A stretch of DNA of 64,000 bases from Arachis hypogaea (GCF_003086295.3 NC_092048.1:74424290-74488289); one strand, 5' to 3'; counted from the stretch's first letter, positions 22,205-34,725 are shown. Notes: generated by a model from the letters alone, not told the origin. Made by a program: numbers and translations.

Positions 22205-25035
22205 TCAGGGAGGTTGATAATGCTTCAAGTCTTCTCCTCTGGCAGTAGACCTATATCCAGTGGTTGTATCAATGATCTCTACATGTTCCAAGGAGAGAAC
22301 TCTGTTGATAGTGAAGACCTTAGGTAACTGAGATGGTACAGTGGGGAGATTAGGGGGGATATCTGGGAAGTAAGCTGAGATCACTTTATCCCCTGGAGAG
22401 AAATCCTTGGTAGGGATCTTTTTGTTCTTCCACCTCCTTGGTACCTTCTTCTTCGTTCCTTGTGATGTTGTATTACTCTTTGTGACCTCCTCCTCTAAGG
22501 AAATGTGGTTACTGGTCTCATATGATTCTGGTGGTTTGGGTTCCTCCTGATTTTCTTTGAGCTATGGCAATTGCTGTTTGCCTTGTTCATCAATCAAGGG
22601 AGTTCCCAGATGTGCTGGTTGTGCTTCAGTGCTTGTTTCTTCCTTCAGTATATCACTGTGATTCTTCCTTGGTTCCTTGTTCTCTTGATCTGTTTCTTGT
22701 GAGAGTTTGAAGACATTAAAGCTGAGTTGTTCATCATGGATCCTCAAGATTAGCTCCCCTCACTCTACATCTATGAGTGCTCTGGCTGTAGCTAGGAATG
22801 GTCTTCCCAATATGATTGGGTGAGTGTGACTCTCTTCCATGTCCAATATGACAAAGTCTGTTGAGAGGAAGTATTTCCCAACCTTTACCAACACATTTTC
22901 CACCACTCCTATTGCTTGCTTTTGAGTTTTATCAGCCAGCCTGATGACTACATCCGTGGGCATTATCTCATTGATTTGCAGCCTCTTCATAAGGGATAAG
23001 GGCATTAAGTTGATGCTTGCTCCCAAATCGCAGAGTCCCTTATCAAACATGGTTTCTCCGATGGCACAAGGGATGTAGAAACTCCCTGGGTCCTTTCTTT
23101 TTGTAGGCAACTCTGGTTGAATGAGGGCGCTGCACTCCTTGTTCATCACTATAGTTTGGCCTCCCTTGAGTGAGCTTTTCCTGGGAAGCAGTTCCTTCAT
23201 ATACTTGATGTATGCAGGCATTTGTTGGATGGTCTTGATGAATGGTATGTTTACATGCAGAGATGCAAACAAGTCAAGAAATTTTGAGTATATTCTCTTC
23301 TCCACAGCACCATTGAGTAGTTGGGGAAAGGGTGCGTAGAATCTCAGCAGCTCCTGTTGTGAGATTTTTGGTTCTTGGTGATCTTTTTCCTTCTTCTCTG
23401 CTGAGGTATCTCCAGGTTGTTCTGACGGCTTGTTTGGCTTGTCCTCAGTCTCCTTACCACTTATAGTGACCATCTTGCAATCTTCCCATCTTACTTTCTT
23501 TGTTTCACCTCTCGGATTTGTCTCTGTGTCACTTGGAAATTCATCTGTAGGTTTGGGAATCTGCTCAGAGAGATACCCCACTTGAGATTCCAACCTCTTG
23601 ATGGTGTCTCCCTGGTTCTTAAAATTTGCTCGTACTTCCTCCTTGAACACCTTGTTGTCTTGAATCTCTTTGCATATGCCTTCAAGCAGGTTCTCAATCC
23701 TTGAGAGTCTGTCATCAGATGATGGTAGGTTGGGATTGGAGGTAGAAGGATGAGGAGTGTTATTTTGGTTTTGATATGGATGTGGAGAGGTGTTGTTATG
23801 GTGGTGTTGATATGTTCTCTGTGTGAATTGTTGGTGAGCTGCATTGTTGTTGGGGTTGTGACGTCTCTGATCTTGGCTTTGATCTTGTTGATTCCCCCAC
23901 CCAAAGTTTGGGTGATTCCTCCAACCAGGGTTGTAGGTCTTGGAGTATGGGTCATGATTTTGTCTAGGTGAATTCTCAATGTAGTTGGCTTGCTCCTGTT
24001 CACTCTCTGCCTCTGCATTCACTCCCTCTTGGGTTGTTGATGAGGTGGTGATTGCAACTACTTGGTTCCTCTCCATCTTCTTGGTGAGGTCAGCTAATTG
24101 CTTGGTAATGAGCTTGTATTGTGCCAGCAGAGCATCTACATTGTTTAGCTCCATCACTCCTCTAGTGTTCCCTCTTTCGGAGGCATAGAAGTAGTCATTC
24201 TCTGCTACAGTTTCAATGACATCTATGGCCTCCTCAATGGTCTTCTTCTTGTTCAGAGATCCCCCGGATGAGTGGTCTACTGCTTTCTTTGATTCATAAG
24301 AAAGGCCTTCATAGAAAATGTGTAGCTGCACCCATTCATTGAACATATTTGGTGGACACCTCCTTGTTAGGTCCTTAAACCTCTCCCATGCTTCATATAG
24401 AGTCTCACCATCCTGCTGCCTGAAAGTTTGAACCTCAGCTCTCAGCCTGTTAATTCTTTGAGGAGGATAGAATCTAGCTAAAAATTTGTTCACCACATCT
24501 TCCCAGGTTGTCAAACTCTCCTTAGGGAAGGATTCCAGCCATTTAGATGCCTTATCCTTAAGTGAGAAAGGGAACAAAAGTAGTCTATAGGTGTCAGGAT
24601 GAACACCATTAGACTTCATAGTATCGCATATCCTCAGGAAGGTGGTTAGATGTTGATTGGGGTCTTCTTGGACGCTCCTCCGAATGAACAGTTGTTCTGA
24701 ACAAGGGTGATGAGTTGTGGTTTTAGTTCAAAGTTGTTGGCATGTATGGTTGGCTTTTGAATGCTACTCCCACAGTTTCCTGGGTTTGGGTTGATGTAGG
24801 AGCCTAGAACTCTTCTCTCTTGCCCAGCATGATTTGCTAGACCTTCTCTGCCATGGTTGTGAGCCTCTTCTTCATGAATGTTCTCTATATTCTCCTCCAT
24901 GTCTAGTTCAAAGTACTCTTCCTCTTCCTCAGCACCCACTACTCTTTTTCCTCTTGTTTCCCTCCTTAATCTAAGGAAGGTCCTCTCAGGTTCAGAATCA
25001 AAGGAAGTTGAAGCCCCGCTTCTCCTCCCTGTCAT
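22205..25035 (-). pseudogene. C gag-protease with integrase-tail-like C-terminus, nearly intact
   Basis: It starts at ATG 25035 (MTGRRSGAST). Acidic linker, then the retrotransposon gag (capsid) domain: NNFELKPQLITLVQNN, DTYRLLLFPFSLKDKA (near 24590), WLESFPKESLTTWEDV, TLYEAWERFKDLTRRCP (near 24400). Then NPGWRNHPNFGWGNQ and a linker. Protease has CDLGASINLMPLS (near 23040-22995), TDFVILDMEE and LGRPFLATARALIDVE. One frameshift lies near 24660; a TGA follows 22760; a TAG lies at 22564-22562. The frame then continues to a TGA at 22207-22205, with a tail reading FSPGDKVISAY... and VFTINRVLSLEHVEI...LKHY. This resembles the integrase C-terminal module of H. No RT, RNase H or integrase core lies between. 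Confidence 0.85.
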
Positions 25036-25295
25036 ACAATCAACAAAGTACAAGCAAGGAAACAGATCCAGAAAGTATTCTGTTAGAATTACTGTTAGTG
25101 TGAGTGATGCAATATATCAAACAGTTAGTGAACTGAATTGTAAATAACTAAAAAAAAGTAAACGCAAAAGTAGGGGGAAGGGAAGAAATTAACTAATACT
25201 GAAAGCGAATTAACTCAACAGAAATTTAAATCAAACAAAAGAAAAATGCTCAATCTAGTTATCCTCCAATTTAATCATTGTTGATTCAAAATCAA

Positions 25296-25313
25296 TCCCC
25301 GACAACGGTGCCA
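25296..25313 (-). promoter_or_regulatory. C primer-binding site (tRNA-Asp type)
   Basis: On the minus strand TGGCACCGTTGTCGGGGA, two mismatches from TGGCGCCGTTGCCGGGGA, six bases after the 5' LTR end. Confidence 0.85.
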
Positions 25314-25319
25314 TAAACT

Positions 25320-27625
25320 TGATACGCACAAAACTTGTCTCTCAACAAATTTTCTTCGGCAAACGAATTTGTCGTCAAGTAAAAACTCACAATAGAGTGA
25401 GGTCGAATCCCACAGAGATTGATTGATCAAGCAACTTTAATTAGAGGAATGTTCTAGTTGAGCGAACCAGAATTTGATTTGAGATTTGCAGAAAATTAAA
25501 TGGCGGGAGAGTAAATAGCAGAAACAGTAAATGCTAGAAATAAAGAGCTGAATGTAAATGGCAGAAAGTAAATTGCAGAATCTTAAACGGGAATGGGGTA
25601 ATTGCTCATAAAAGTAAATGGCAGAAATTAAAGAGAATGGGTAAGATCAGAAATGGGGAGTTCATTGGGCTCAGGAGATGTTGCATTCTCCGGATCAAGT
25701 TCATTTTCATCTCTTCCTCAATCAATGCATTCATTGATCTCCTTGGCAATCTTAAGTGATTGAATTCCAATTTCTTGGTAATTCAATCTCTCAAATCTTG
25801 ATCAATAGCCAATTCCTTGGTCAATTGCTCATGAGAAGAGATGAAGTATGGTCACTGATTATACCACATGCATTTCCTAAATCAAGTGTTGGTAGGATTA
25901 TAGTCACATATCCATCCAAACCCAATTTGGTCCAGCATGAGAAAGCATTTCTAGCATGATCTCTTCATTCCTCTTTCAAGGTTCAGAAGAGATCCAAGTA
26001 TGAATAGCTTCTTTTCCAAGATAACTACCCAATTGGATGAAGATCGAAAGCTTTCTAGTAAAATCAAGAGAAAAGATAGAAGAAGGAGAATGAAAAATAA
26101 TATTGATCCATCAAATTACAACAGAGCTCCCTAACCCAATGAAAGGGGTTTAGTTGTTCATAGCTCTGGAAAATGAAAACCAAGATGGAGAATACATGAT
26201 GAAAGTAAAACTAGAAGTGCAGAGAAAGTAAAATACAGAGAGTAGTTCTATGCCAAAGGCTCCCTAAAGTTTCCAACTCATTCAAAACTACTCCTATATA
26301 TACTGCTCTTCTCATCTTCTAGTTGGCTCTTCAAGTCTTAGGTATGGGCCTCTGAATCTTGAGTTTGAAGCAATTATCCTTTTCATTGGGCTTAGCTTTG
26401 CTTGCAGAGAGAAAAGGTAAAGTAGGCAGGGACTTTGACTCAGGACGTTAGTGGTGTCAACGTTAAGTGAAAGTGTGGGTTCGAGAACGTTAGTGACAAT
26501 CACCTTTTTCACTAACGTTCCTAACCCAAATATGATCACGTTCACTTCAACGTTAGTGGCACTAATGTGACCACTAACGTTGCCTCTTGTTTCTTCAAAC
26601 ACATTATTGGGACTTACCTTTCCCAATAACGTGGAGAGTCCCCCCTTGTCCCTTCGTTAGAGTCCACGTTAACTAGGTTAACGTGGCTTCTAACGTAGCA
26701 GTGCCAATTCTTCGAGAACGTTAGTAACACTTACCTTTGTCACTAACGTTCCAATGTGCCCCTTTCCCACGTTAGAGTCCACGTTAACTAGGTTAACATG
26801 GCTTCTAACGTAGTAATGCTAGCCATCCCCAACGTTAGTGACAAAGGTGAGTGTCACTAACGTTGGCTCATCATCTCTTTATCCACGTTAGCTTCCACGT
26901 TAACTAAGTTAACGTTGCTCATGGTGGTTCACCCCAACGTTAGTGACAAAGGTAAGTGTCACTAATGTTGGCTATCAATTGCTCTCTCCACGTTAGCTTC
27001 CACGTTAACTAAGTTAACGTGGCTTATGGAGGCTTGGCCAACGTTAGTGACAAAGGTGAATGTCACTAACGTTGGCTTCTCTTTTTCTTCTTAACATTAG
27101 AGTCCACATTAACTAAGTTAACGTGGCAACTAACGTGGCCAATTATGAGCTTGGTCCAACGTTAGTGACAAAGGAGAGTGTAACAAACGTTGGCCTTGTT
27201 GTCTTCTTCCACGTTAGAGTTCACGTTAACTTAGTTAACGTGACTCTTAACGTGGGCTTATGATGGCTTCGAGGGCGTTATTGGCGATTACCTTTCTCAT
27301 TAACTTTGCAAGTTAGCACCCATTCCACGTTAGAGGTCACGTTAGTGGGACTAATGTGACTGCTAACGTGGTTCTTCTTTGCTTCCTTTGTCCTGAAATC
27401 AAGCAACAAAGTTCTAGTCCAAGTCATGAGTCATGCATCATCTAATTTGTCATATAATTCATTCAAAATTCTCATGAAATCATGTAAAGTGCACAATGTA
27501 TGCTTGAATCAAGATGTAAGTGAATATCTACCCAAAACTAGCTTATTTTCTAAGAAAATGCATGAAACTACCTTAAAAATAGTAAAGAAAAGGTCAGTGA
27601 AACTGGCCAAAATGCCCTGGCATCA
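25320..27625 (-). repeat. C 5' LTR
   Basis: About 2.31 kb, TGATGCCAGGG to GCGTATCA on the minus strand. TATATATA is at 26295-26302. It lacks nine bases (AGTGTACCG type) near its U5 end compared with the 3' LTR. Confidence 0.92.
26440..27375 (-). repeat. C 5' LTR U3 word array
   Basis: Same two alternating palindromes as 18925-19890. One GTGGGAGTTAAC segment is lost in two units (near 26908 and 27017), and there are scattered CG-to-TG or CA changes. Confidence 0.9.
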
Positions 27626-28494
27626 CATCTTTAGGGTCTTTCTTCTTGATCATCATCTTCAGTGATGCCTTCCATGCTTCTCTTTGTGATTCCCTTTTCT
27701 CCTTTTACTTTCTCTGTGTCCTCATCTTCAAAGAGCACCCCAGCCCTGTTGCATAGCCTTAGAATGGTGCTTGGATGACCAAGCCTACTCGATTTGTTTG
27801 TGCTTTCAGCCATCTCCTGAATACTGTCGGTTATGAATTGTGAGAGGTTAATTTCTCCTCCATGTAGGATGCAGTATGTCAAGAGTGCTCGCTTGACTAT
27901 GACCGCTTAGGTGTTTCTAGTAGGGAGTATAGATCTCCTTACTATCTTATACCACCCCTTGGCCTCAGGAGTGTGATCTAGTCTTTTTAAGTAGCTTGGG
28001 ACTCCCTTTGAATCTCTTTCCTAGTCTGTGCCTTCCAAACATATCCCCTGTAATATCTCATCGGGGTCATTTTCTCCCTGCAGTCTATCCTCAAAGCTAA
28101 GCTCTCCATAGGTTATGGTTCTCAACTGTAGGACCCTTGTAATTGATGATGGACTAAAATCCACCTCAACACCTCTGACATAACTTTTATAAGGGGGGCT
28201 GTCCTTGCTCTCTTTCACAGCATTGGCATAAAATTCCCTTATCATAACCGCACTAATGTCAGTGAGAGGATGGCATAGAAGCTCCCACCTCCTTTCCTTA
28301 GTAATTTTCCTCATGATGGGATACTCCCCCTCCCTCAATCTGAAGCCCATCTCAGGAAAGACATGCTTTGATTTCATGAGCCTATGATATCTTGCTTCAT
28401 GAATCTGAGATTTAAATTTCTTTGTATCATAGGTTGGGGGTTCGGCCACCATTGGTGCTTTTCCTTTTCTTCTACTAGAACCTGATGAGGCCAT
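27626..28494 (-). pseudogene. D ORF2, N-terminal part, two nonsense codons
   Basis: ATG at 28494 (MASSGSSRRKGKAP). A basic head, then the 'putative plant transposon protein' type domain: KFKSQIHEARYHRLMKSKHV, EREWELLCHP-like block (RRWELLCHPLTD), MIREFYANA (near 28250-28225), GVEVDFSPSSITRVLQL. In-frame stops follow at 28023-28021 (TAG) and 27909-27907 (TAA). The frame then runs on into ALLTYCILHGGEINL and EDDDQEERP until the C insertion at 27625. It continues at 17795. Function unknown. A TATA box lies about 207 bp upstream. Confidence 0.75.
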
Positions 28495-28693
28495 GAGTTG
28501 GGAGAGAGAAGTGAGGAAAGGTGGGTTGTGTTTTAGGCCACGGTTTAGCTATGGAGGGAATGGAAAGTGGAGAAGGCAATGTTGCTACTGAGTAAGGACG
28601 GGAACGTGTTTTTGGATGAGTGAAAGGTTAAACAAAGGCTTACAGATGTGGGGAAAGCTTGTATGAATGTGTATCTCATGAAGTGTCTCAAAC

Positions 28694-28701
28694 TATTTAT
28701 A
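28694..28701 (-). promoter_or_regulatory. Candidate ORF2 promoter TATA box (D)
   Basis: CTATAAATAG on the minus strand, with the box about 207 bp before the ORF2 ATG. It parallels the Fid1 and Fid2 boxes although the surrounding sequence is unrelated. Confidence 0.55.
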
Positions 28702-28807
28702 GACAAGGCATCAAGGTTTTGAACAAAAACACACTTGAAGGCAGCAATTCAGTTAAGAACATGAAGGGTGAGGATTGAGCTGAACATTATGGGAAACTCA
28801 TGAGATG

Positions 28808-28812
28808 AACGG
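28808..28812. repeat. Target-site duplication of Fid2, left copy
   Basis: AACGG; right copy AATGG at 39639-39643. The one difference is a C-to-T change at a CpG. Confidence 0.8.
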
Positions 28813-30528
28813 TGATGAGCGGATAATTTATACGCTTTTTGGCATTGTTTTTAGTATGTTTTTAGTAGGATCTAGTTACTTTTAGGGATGTTTTCATTAG
28901 TTTTTATGTTAAATTCACATTTCTGGACTTTACTATGAGTTTGTGTGTTTTTCTGTGATTTCAGGTATTTTCTGGCTGAAATTGAGGGACTTGAGCAAAA
29001 ATCAGATTCAGAGGTTGAAGAAGGACTGCTGATGCTGTTGGATTCTGACCTCCCTGCACTCAAAATGGATTTTCTGGAGCTACAGAACTCAAAATGGCGC
29101 GCTTCCAATTGCGTTGGAAAGTAGACATCCAGAGCTTTCCAGAAATATATAATAGTCCATACTTTGCCCGAGTTTAGATGACGCAAACTGACATTCAACG
29201 CCAGCTCTCTACCCAATTCTGGCGTTCAGCGCCAGAAACAAGTTGCAAAGTGGAGTTCAACGCCCAAAATGGCACAAAAGCTGGCGTTCAACTCCAAGAA
29301 TGACCTCTCCACGTGTAGACTTCAAGCTCAGCCCAAGCACACACCAAGTGGGCCCCGGAAGTAGATTTATGCATCAATTACTTACTTCTGTAAACCCTAG
29401 TGACTAGTTTATTATAAATAGAACTTTTTATCATTGTATTCGTAGTCTTGGTTACTCCGGTTCCCCTCTGGGGCCGAGACCAATGAACTCCATTATCACT
29501 TATGTATTTTCAACGGTAGAGTTTCTGCACTCCATAGATTAAGGTGTGGAGCTCTGCTGTTCCTCAAAGATTAATGCAAAGTACTACTATTTTCTATTCA
29601 ATTCATCTTATTTCGCTTCTAAGATATTCATTCGCACTTCAACCTGAATGTGATGAACGTGACAATCATCATCATTCCCTATGAACGCGTGCCTGACAAC
29701 TACTTCCATTCTACATTAGATTGAATGAGTATCTCTTAGATCTCTTAATCAGAATCTTCGTGGTATAAGCTAGATTGATGGCGGCATTCATGAGAGTCCG
29801 GAAAGTCTAAACCTTGTCCGTGGTATTCCGAGTAAGACTCTGGGATTGAATGACTGTGACGAACTCCAAACTTACGAGTGCTGGGCGTAGTGACAGACGC
29901 AAAAGGATAGTAAATTCTATTCCAGTATGATCGAGAACCTCCAAGATGATTAGCCATGCAGTGACAGCGCATCGGACCATTTTCACAGAGAGGAATAGGA
30001 TGCAACCAACGACAAGGGTGATGCCTCCAGTCGATTAGCCGTGCTGTGATAGAGCATTTGGACCATTTTCCCGAGAGGATTGAAAGTAGCCATTGGCACC
30101 GGTGACATCCTTACACAAAGCCAGCCATAGAAAGGAGTAAGACTGATTAGATGAAGACAGCAGGAAAGCAGAGGTTCAGAGGAATGAACGCATCTCCATA
30201 CGCTTATCTGAAATTCTCATCAATGATTTACATAAGTATTTCTATCCTTATTTTAGTATTAATTTCGAAAACTCCATAACTATTTTATATCCGCCTGACT
30301 GAGATTTACAAGGTGACCATAGCATGCTTCATACCAACAATCTCCGTGGGATCGACCCTTACTCACGTAAGGTTTATTACTTGGACGACCCAGTGCACTT
30401 GCTGGTTAGTTATGCGAAGTTGTGAAGATATGTGTAGACCATGGTTCTGTGCATCCGTTTTTGGTGCCATCGCCAGGGAATCAATTTCGAACAATAATTC
30501 ACAACCTGAGTAACAATTTCGCATACCA
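28813..30528 (+). repeat. Fid2 5' LTR
   Basis: TGATGAGCGG...GCATACCA, about 1.72 kb. U3 words (GGCGTTCAGCGCC, TTCAACGCC) are at about 29190-29300. TATAAATA is at 29413-29420. The U5 box is at about 30340-30410. Confidence 0.93.
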
Positions 30529-30534
30529 AGTTTT

Positions 30535-30552
30535 TGGCACAGTTGCCGGGGA
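30535..30552 (+). promoter_or_regulatory. Fid2 primer-binding site (tRNA-Asp type)
   Basis: TGGCACAGTTGCCGGGGA, two mismatches from the tRNA-Asp type site, six bases after the LTR. Confidence 0.85.
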
Positions 30553-32375
30553 TTGTTCGAGTTTGGACAACTGACGGTTCATCTTGTTGCTCAGATTAGG
30601 TAATTCTCTTTTTGTTTTATTTTCAAAAATTTTTCAAAATTCTTTCAAAAATTTCTCTTTTGTTTTCGAAAAAAAAATTTAAAATAAAAATGTTTTCAAA
30701 AAAATATATTTTTCTTCAGAATTTTTAAGAATGAATTCTAGTGTTTCATGAAGCATGTGGAAACCTGGCTGGCTGTAAAGCCATGTCTAATTCTTCTGTG
30801 TAGGGCATGTCAGGCGTGTCATGTCTGAGTTACATACTAAAGCTTGGCTGGCTATTAAGCCATGCCTGACCCTTTGATTGGAGCTTTAGGCTAAAGAGCA
30901 TAAGATTCCTGGAATTCATATTAAAAATTTTGGAATCCATATTTTTCTTTTTCAAAATAATTTTCGAAAAAAATTCCAAAAAAATTTAGAAAATCAAAAA
31001 AAAAATTCAAGAATATTTTTTATGTTTCTTGTTTGAGTCTTGAGTCATGTTATAAGTTTGGTGTCAATTGCATGTTCATCTTGCATTTTTTGAAAAAATT
31101 CATGCATTCATAGTGTTCTTCATGATCTTCAAGTTGTTCTTGGTAAGTCTTCTTGTTTGATCTTTGCATTTGCATGTTTTGTGTCTTTTCTTGTTTTTCA
31201 TATGCATTCCTGAATTCTTTATGTCTAAGCATTAAAGAATTCTAAGTTTGGTGTCTTGCATGTTTTCTTTGCATTAAAAATTTTTCAAAAATATGTTCTT
31301 GATGTTCATCATGATCTTCAAAGTGTTCTTGGTGTTCATCTTGACATTCATAGCATTCTTGCATGCATTCATTGTTTTGATCTAAAAATTTCATGCATTG
31401 CATCATTTTTCATGTTTCCCTCTCTCATCATTAAAAATTCAAAAATCAAAAAAATATCTTTCCCTTTTTCTCTCTTAAAAATTCGAAAAATAGATTTGAC
31501 TTTTTCAAAAATTTTAAAAATCTAGTTGTTTTTATGAGTCAAATCAAATTTTCAATTTAAAAATCTCATCTTTTTCAAAATCTTTTTCAAAAATCAAATC
31601 TTTTTTCAATTTTTTTAGTTATTTTCGAAAATTTCAAAAATTTTTTTCAAAAATTTTTTTCTTAATTTTACATCATATTTTCGAAAATAACATCATCAAT
31701 TAATGTTTTGATTCAAAAATTTCAAGTTTGTTACTTACTTGTTAAGAAAGATTCAAACTTTAAGTTCTAGAATCATATCTTGTGATTTCTTGTGAATCAA
31801 GTCATTAATTGAGATTTTAAAAATCAAATCTTTTTTCAAAAACTAATTTCTATCATATCTTTTCAAAAATATCTTCTTATCTTACCTTTTTCAAAAAAAA
31901 AAAGTGATTGGAAAATATCTTTTCTAACTTCCTAACTTCTTATCTTTTCAAAATTTGTTTCAACTAACTAACTAACTTTTTGTTTGTTTCTTACCTTTTT
32001 CAAAACTACCTAACTAACACTCTCTCTCTAATTTTTGAAAAAATCTTCCCTCTTTTTCAAATTTTTTTTAATTAGACTAATTATTTTATTTTTTATTTGA
32101 ATTTTCGAAAAACTACTAACCTTTTTTCAAAAACTATTTTCGAAAATCACTAACTCTTCTTCAAAAATTATTTTCAAAAATTCTCTCCTCCTCTCATCCC
32201 TTCTATTTATTTATTCATCTACTAACATCTCTTCCTCACATCACTCACCAAATTCGAACCCCCTCTTCTATCTGTGTTCGAATTTTTTCTTCTTTTCTTC
32301 TTCTACTAACAATAAGGAACCTCTTTACTGTGACATAGAGGATTCCTCTTCTTTTCTTTTTCTCTTCTCTTTCTT
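30553..32375 (+). other. Fid2 long structured-looking leader
   Basis: 1.8 kb with no ORF of note. It is dominated by TTTTTCAAAAATTT and TTTTCGAAAA words (for example near 30663, 30961, 31622, 31677, 32103, 32139), which are self-complementary. Two exact AAGTTTGGTGT words are at 31054-31064 and 31244-31254. Near 30755 and 30846 are two diverged copies of TGGCTGGCTRTWAAGCCATG. Confidence 0.6.
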
Positions 32376-34630
32376 ATGAGCAGGGACAAAGAAAAAGGCA
32401 TTCTTGTTGAAGCTGATACAAAACCTGAAAGGACTCTAAAGAGAAAACTAAGAAAAGCTAAATTGCAACAATCCAGAGACAACCTGATTAAAAATTTCGA
32501 ACAAGTAAAGGAGATGGCAGCCAAACCCAACAACAATAATGCAAGGAGAATGCTTGGTGACTTTACTGCACCTAATTCCAATTTACATGGAAGAAGCATC
32601 TCCATTCCTACCATTGGAGCAAACAATTTTGAGCTAAAACCTCAGCTAGTTTCTCTGATGCAGCAGAACTGCAAGTTTCATGGACTTCCATCTGAAGATT
32701 CTTTTCAGTTCTTAACTGAATTCTTGCAGATCTGTGATACTGTTAAGACTAATGGAGTAGATCCTGAAGTCTACAGGCTCATGCTTTTCCCTTTTGCTGT
32801 AAGAGACAGAGCTAGAATATGGTTAGACTCTCAACCCAAAGACAGCCTGAACTCTTGGGATAAGCTGGTCACGGCTTTCTTAGCCAAGTTCTTTCCTCCT
32901 CAAAAGCTGAGCAAGCTTAGAGTTGATGTTCAAACCTTCAGACAGAAAGAAGGTGAATCCCTCTATGAAGCTTGGGAAAGATACAAGCAGCTGACCAAAA
33001 AGTGTCCTTCTGACATGCTTTCAGAATGGACCATCCTAGATATATTCTATGATGGTTTATCTGAGCTATCAAAGATGTCATTGGATACTTCTGCAGGTGG
33101 ATCCATTCACCTAAAGAAAACGCCTGCAGAAGCTCAAGAACTCATTGACATGGTTGCTAATAACCAGTTTATGTACACTTCTGAGAGGAATCCTGTGAGT
33201 AATGGGACGCCTATGAAGAAGGGAGTTCTTGAAATTGATACTCTGAATGCCATATTGGCTCAGAATAAAATATTGCTCAGCAAGTCAATATGATTTCTCA
33301 GAGTCTGAATGGAATGTAAGCTGCATCCAATAGTACTCAAGAGGTATCTTCTGAGGAAGAAGCTTATGATCCTGAGAACCCTGCAATAGCAGAGTTAAAA
33401 TACATGGGTGAACCATATGGAAACACCTACAATCCATCATGGAGAAATCACCCAAATCTCTCATGGAAGGATCAAAAGCCTCAACAAGGCTTTAATAATG
33501 GTGGAAGAAACAGGTTTAGCAATAGCAAGCCTTTTCCATCATCCACTCAGCAACAGACAGAGAATTCTGAGCAGAATCCATCTAGCTTAGCAAATTTAGT
33601 CTCTGATCTATCTAAGGCCACTGTAAGTTTTATGAATGAAACAAGGTCCTCCATTAGAAATTTGGAAGCACAAGTAGGCCAGCTGAGTAAAAGGATCACT
33701 AAAATCCCTCCTAGTACTCTCCCAAGCAATACAGAAGAAAATCCAAAAGGAGAGTGCAAGGCCATTGACATAACCAAAATGGCCGAACCCAAAGAGGGAG
33801 AGGAGGACATGAATCCCAAGGAGGAAGACCTCCTGGGACGTCCAGTGATCAATAAGGAGCTTCCCTCTGAGGAACCTAAGGAATCTGAGACTCATCTAGA
33901 GACCATAGAGATTCCATTGAACCTCCTTATGCCATTCATGAGCTCTGATGAGTATTCCTCTTCTGAAGAGAATGAGGATGTTACTGAAGAGCAAGCTGCC
34001 AAGTTCCTTGGTGCAATCATGAAGCTAAATGCCAAATTATTTGGTATTGAAACTTGGGAAGATGAACCTCCCTTGTTCACCAATGAACTAAGTGATCTGG
34101 ATCAACTGACATTGCCTCAGAAGAGACAGGATCCTGGAAAGTTCATAATACCTTGTACCATAGGCACCATGATCTTTAAGGCTTTGTGTGACCTTGGTTC
34201 AGGAATAAACCTCATGCCCCTCTCTGTAATAGAGAAACTGGGAATCTATGGGGTGCAAGCTTCTAAAATCTCATTAGAGATGGCAGACAATTCAAGAAAA
34301 CAGGCTTATGGACAAGTAGAGGACGTGTTAGTAAAGGTTAAAGGCCTTTACATCCCTGCTGATTTCATAGTCCTGGATACTGGAAAGGAAGAGGATGAAT
34401 CCATCATCCTAGGAAGACCTTTCCTAGCCACAGCAAGAGCTGTGATTGATGTGGACAGAGGAGAATTGATCCTTCAATTAAATAAGGACAACCTTGTGTT
34501 TACAACTCAAGGATCTCTCTCTATATCCATGGAGAGGAAGCAGAAAAAGCTTCTCTTAAAGCAAAGTCAACCAAAGCCCCCACAGTCAAACTCTAAGTTT
34601 GGTGTTGGGAGGCCACAACCAAACTCTTAG
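32376..34630 (+). pseudogene. Fid2 gag-protease, one frameshift and one nonsense codon
   Basis: ATG at 32376 (MSRDKEKGILVEAD). A basic N-terminus, then the capsid domain: NNFELKPQLVSLMQQN, EVYRLMLFPFAVRDRA (near 32765), LYEAWERYKQLTKKCP (near 32960-33010). A 1-bp deletion near 33275 ends the first frame at 33293, and a TAA follows near 33319. The frame then continues through NPSWRNHPNLSWKDQ (33430-33475), with no CCHC knuckle seen, and an acidic linker. The protease (34130-34500) has CDLGSGINLMPLS, ADFIVLD and LGRPFLATARAVIDVD. The C-terminus ends within the triple-hairpin repeat at 34586-34685. Polyprotein for virion assembly and maturation; inactive as it stands. Confidence 0.88.
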
Positions 34631-34685
34631 TTTGGTGTCAAACCCCCATATCCAAACTCTAAGTTTGGTGTTGGGAGGTCTCAAC
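34586..34685 (+). repeat. Three tandem 33-bp hairpin units at the gag-pro end
   Basis: Each unit has CCAAACT-CTA-AGTTTGG or a near copy (34586-34602, 34619-34635, 34652-34668), a 7-bp inverted repeat with a 3-nt loop. Two continue GTGTTGGGAGG. The stop codon lies inside unit 2. Fid1 has one diverged unit at about 1492-1516. Confidence 0.7.
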
Positions 34686-34725
34686 AAAGCTCTGCACATC
34701 TGTGAGGCTCCATGAGAGCCCACTG

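Larger units (their letters stand above)
17796..27625 (-). mobile_element. C: complete pol-less Ty3/gypsy element
   Basis: Two LTRs (25320-27625 and 17796-20140) flank PBS, gag-pro with integrase-like tail, conserved motif, a short ORF2 remnant, and a 3' hairpin/primer site. Flanks are CATCT (27626-27630) and CTTCT (17791-17795), a 5-bp duplication with one mismatch, inside D ORF2. The first 340 bp of the two LTRs differ by about three substitutions and one indel, so the insertion is fairly young. RT, RNase H and the integrase core are absent. Confidence 0.9.
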
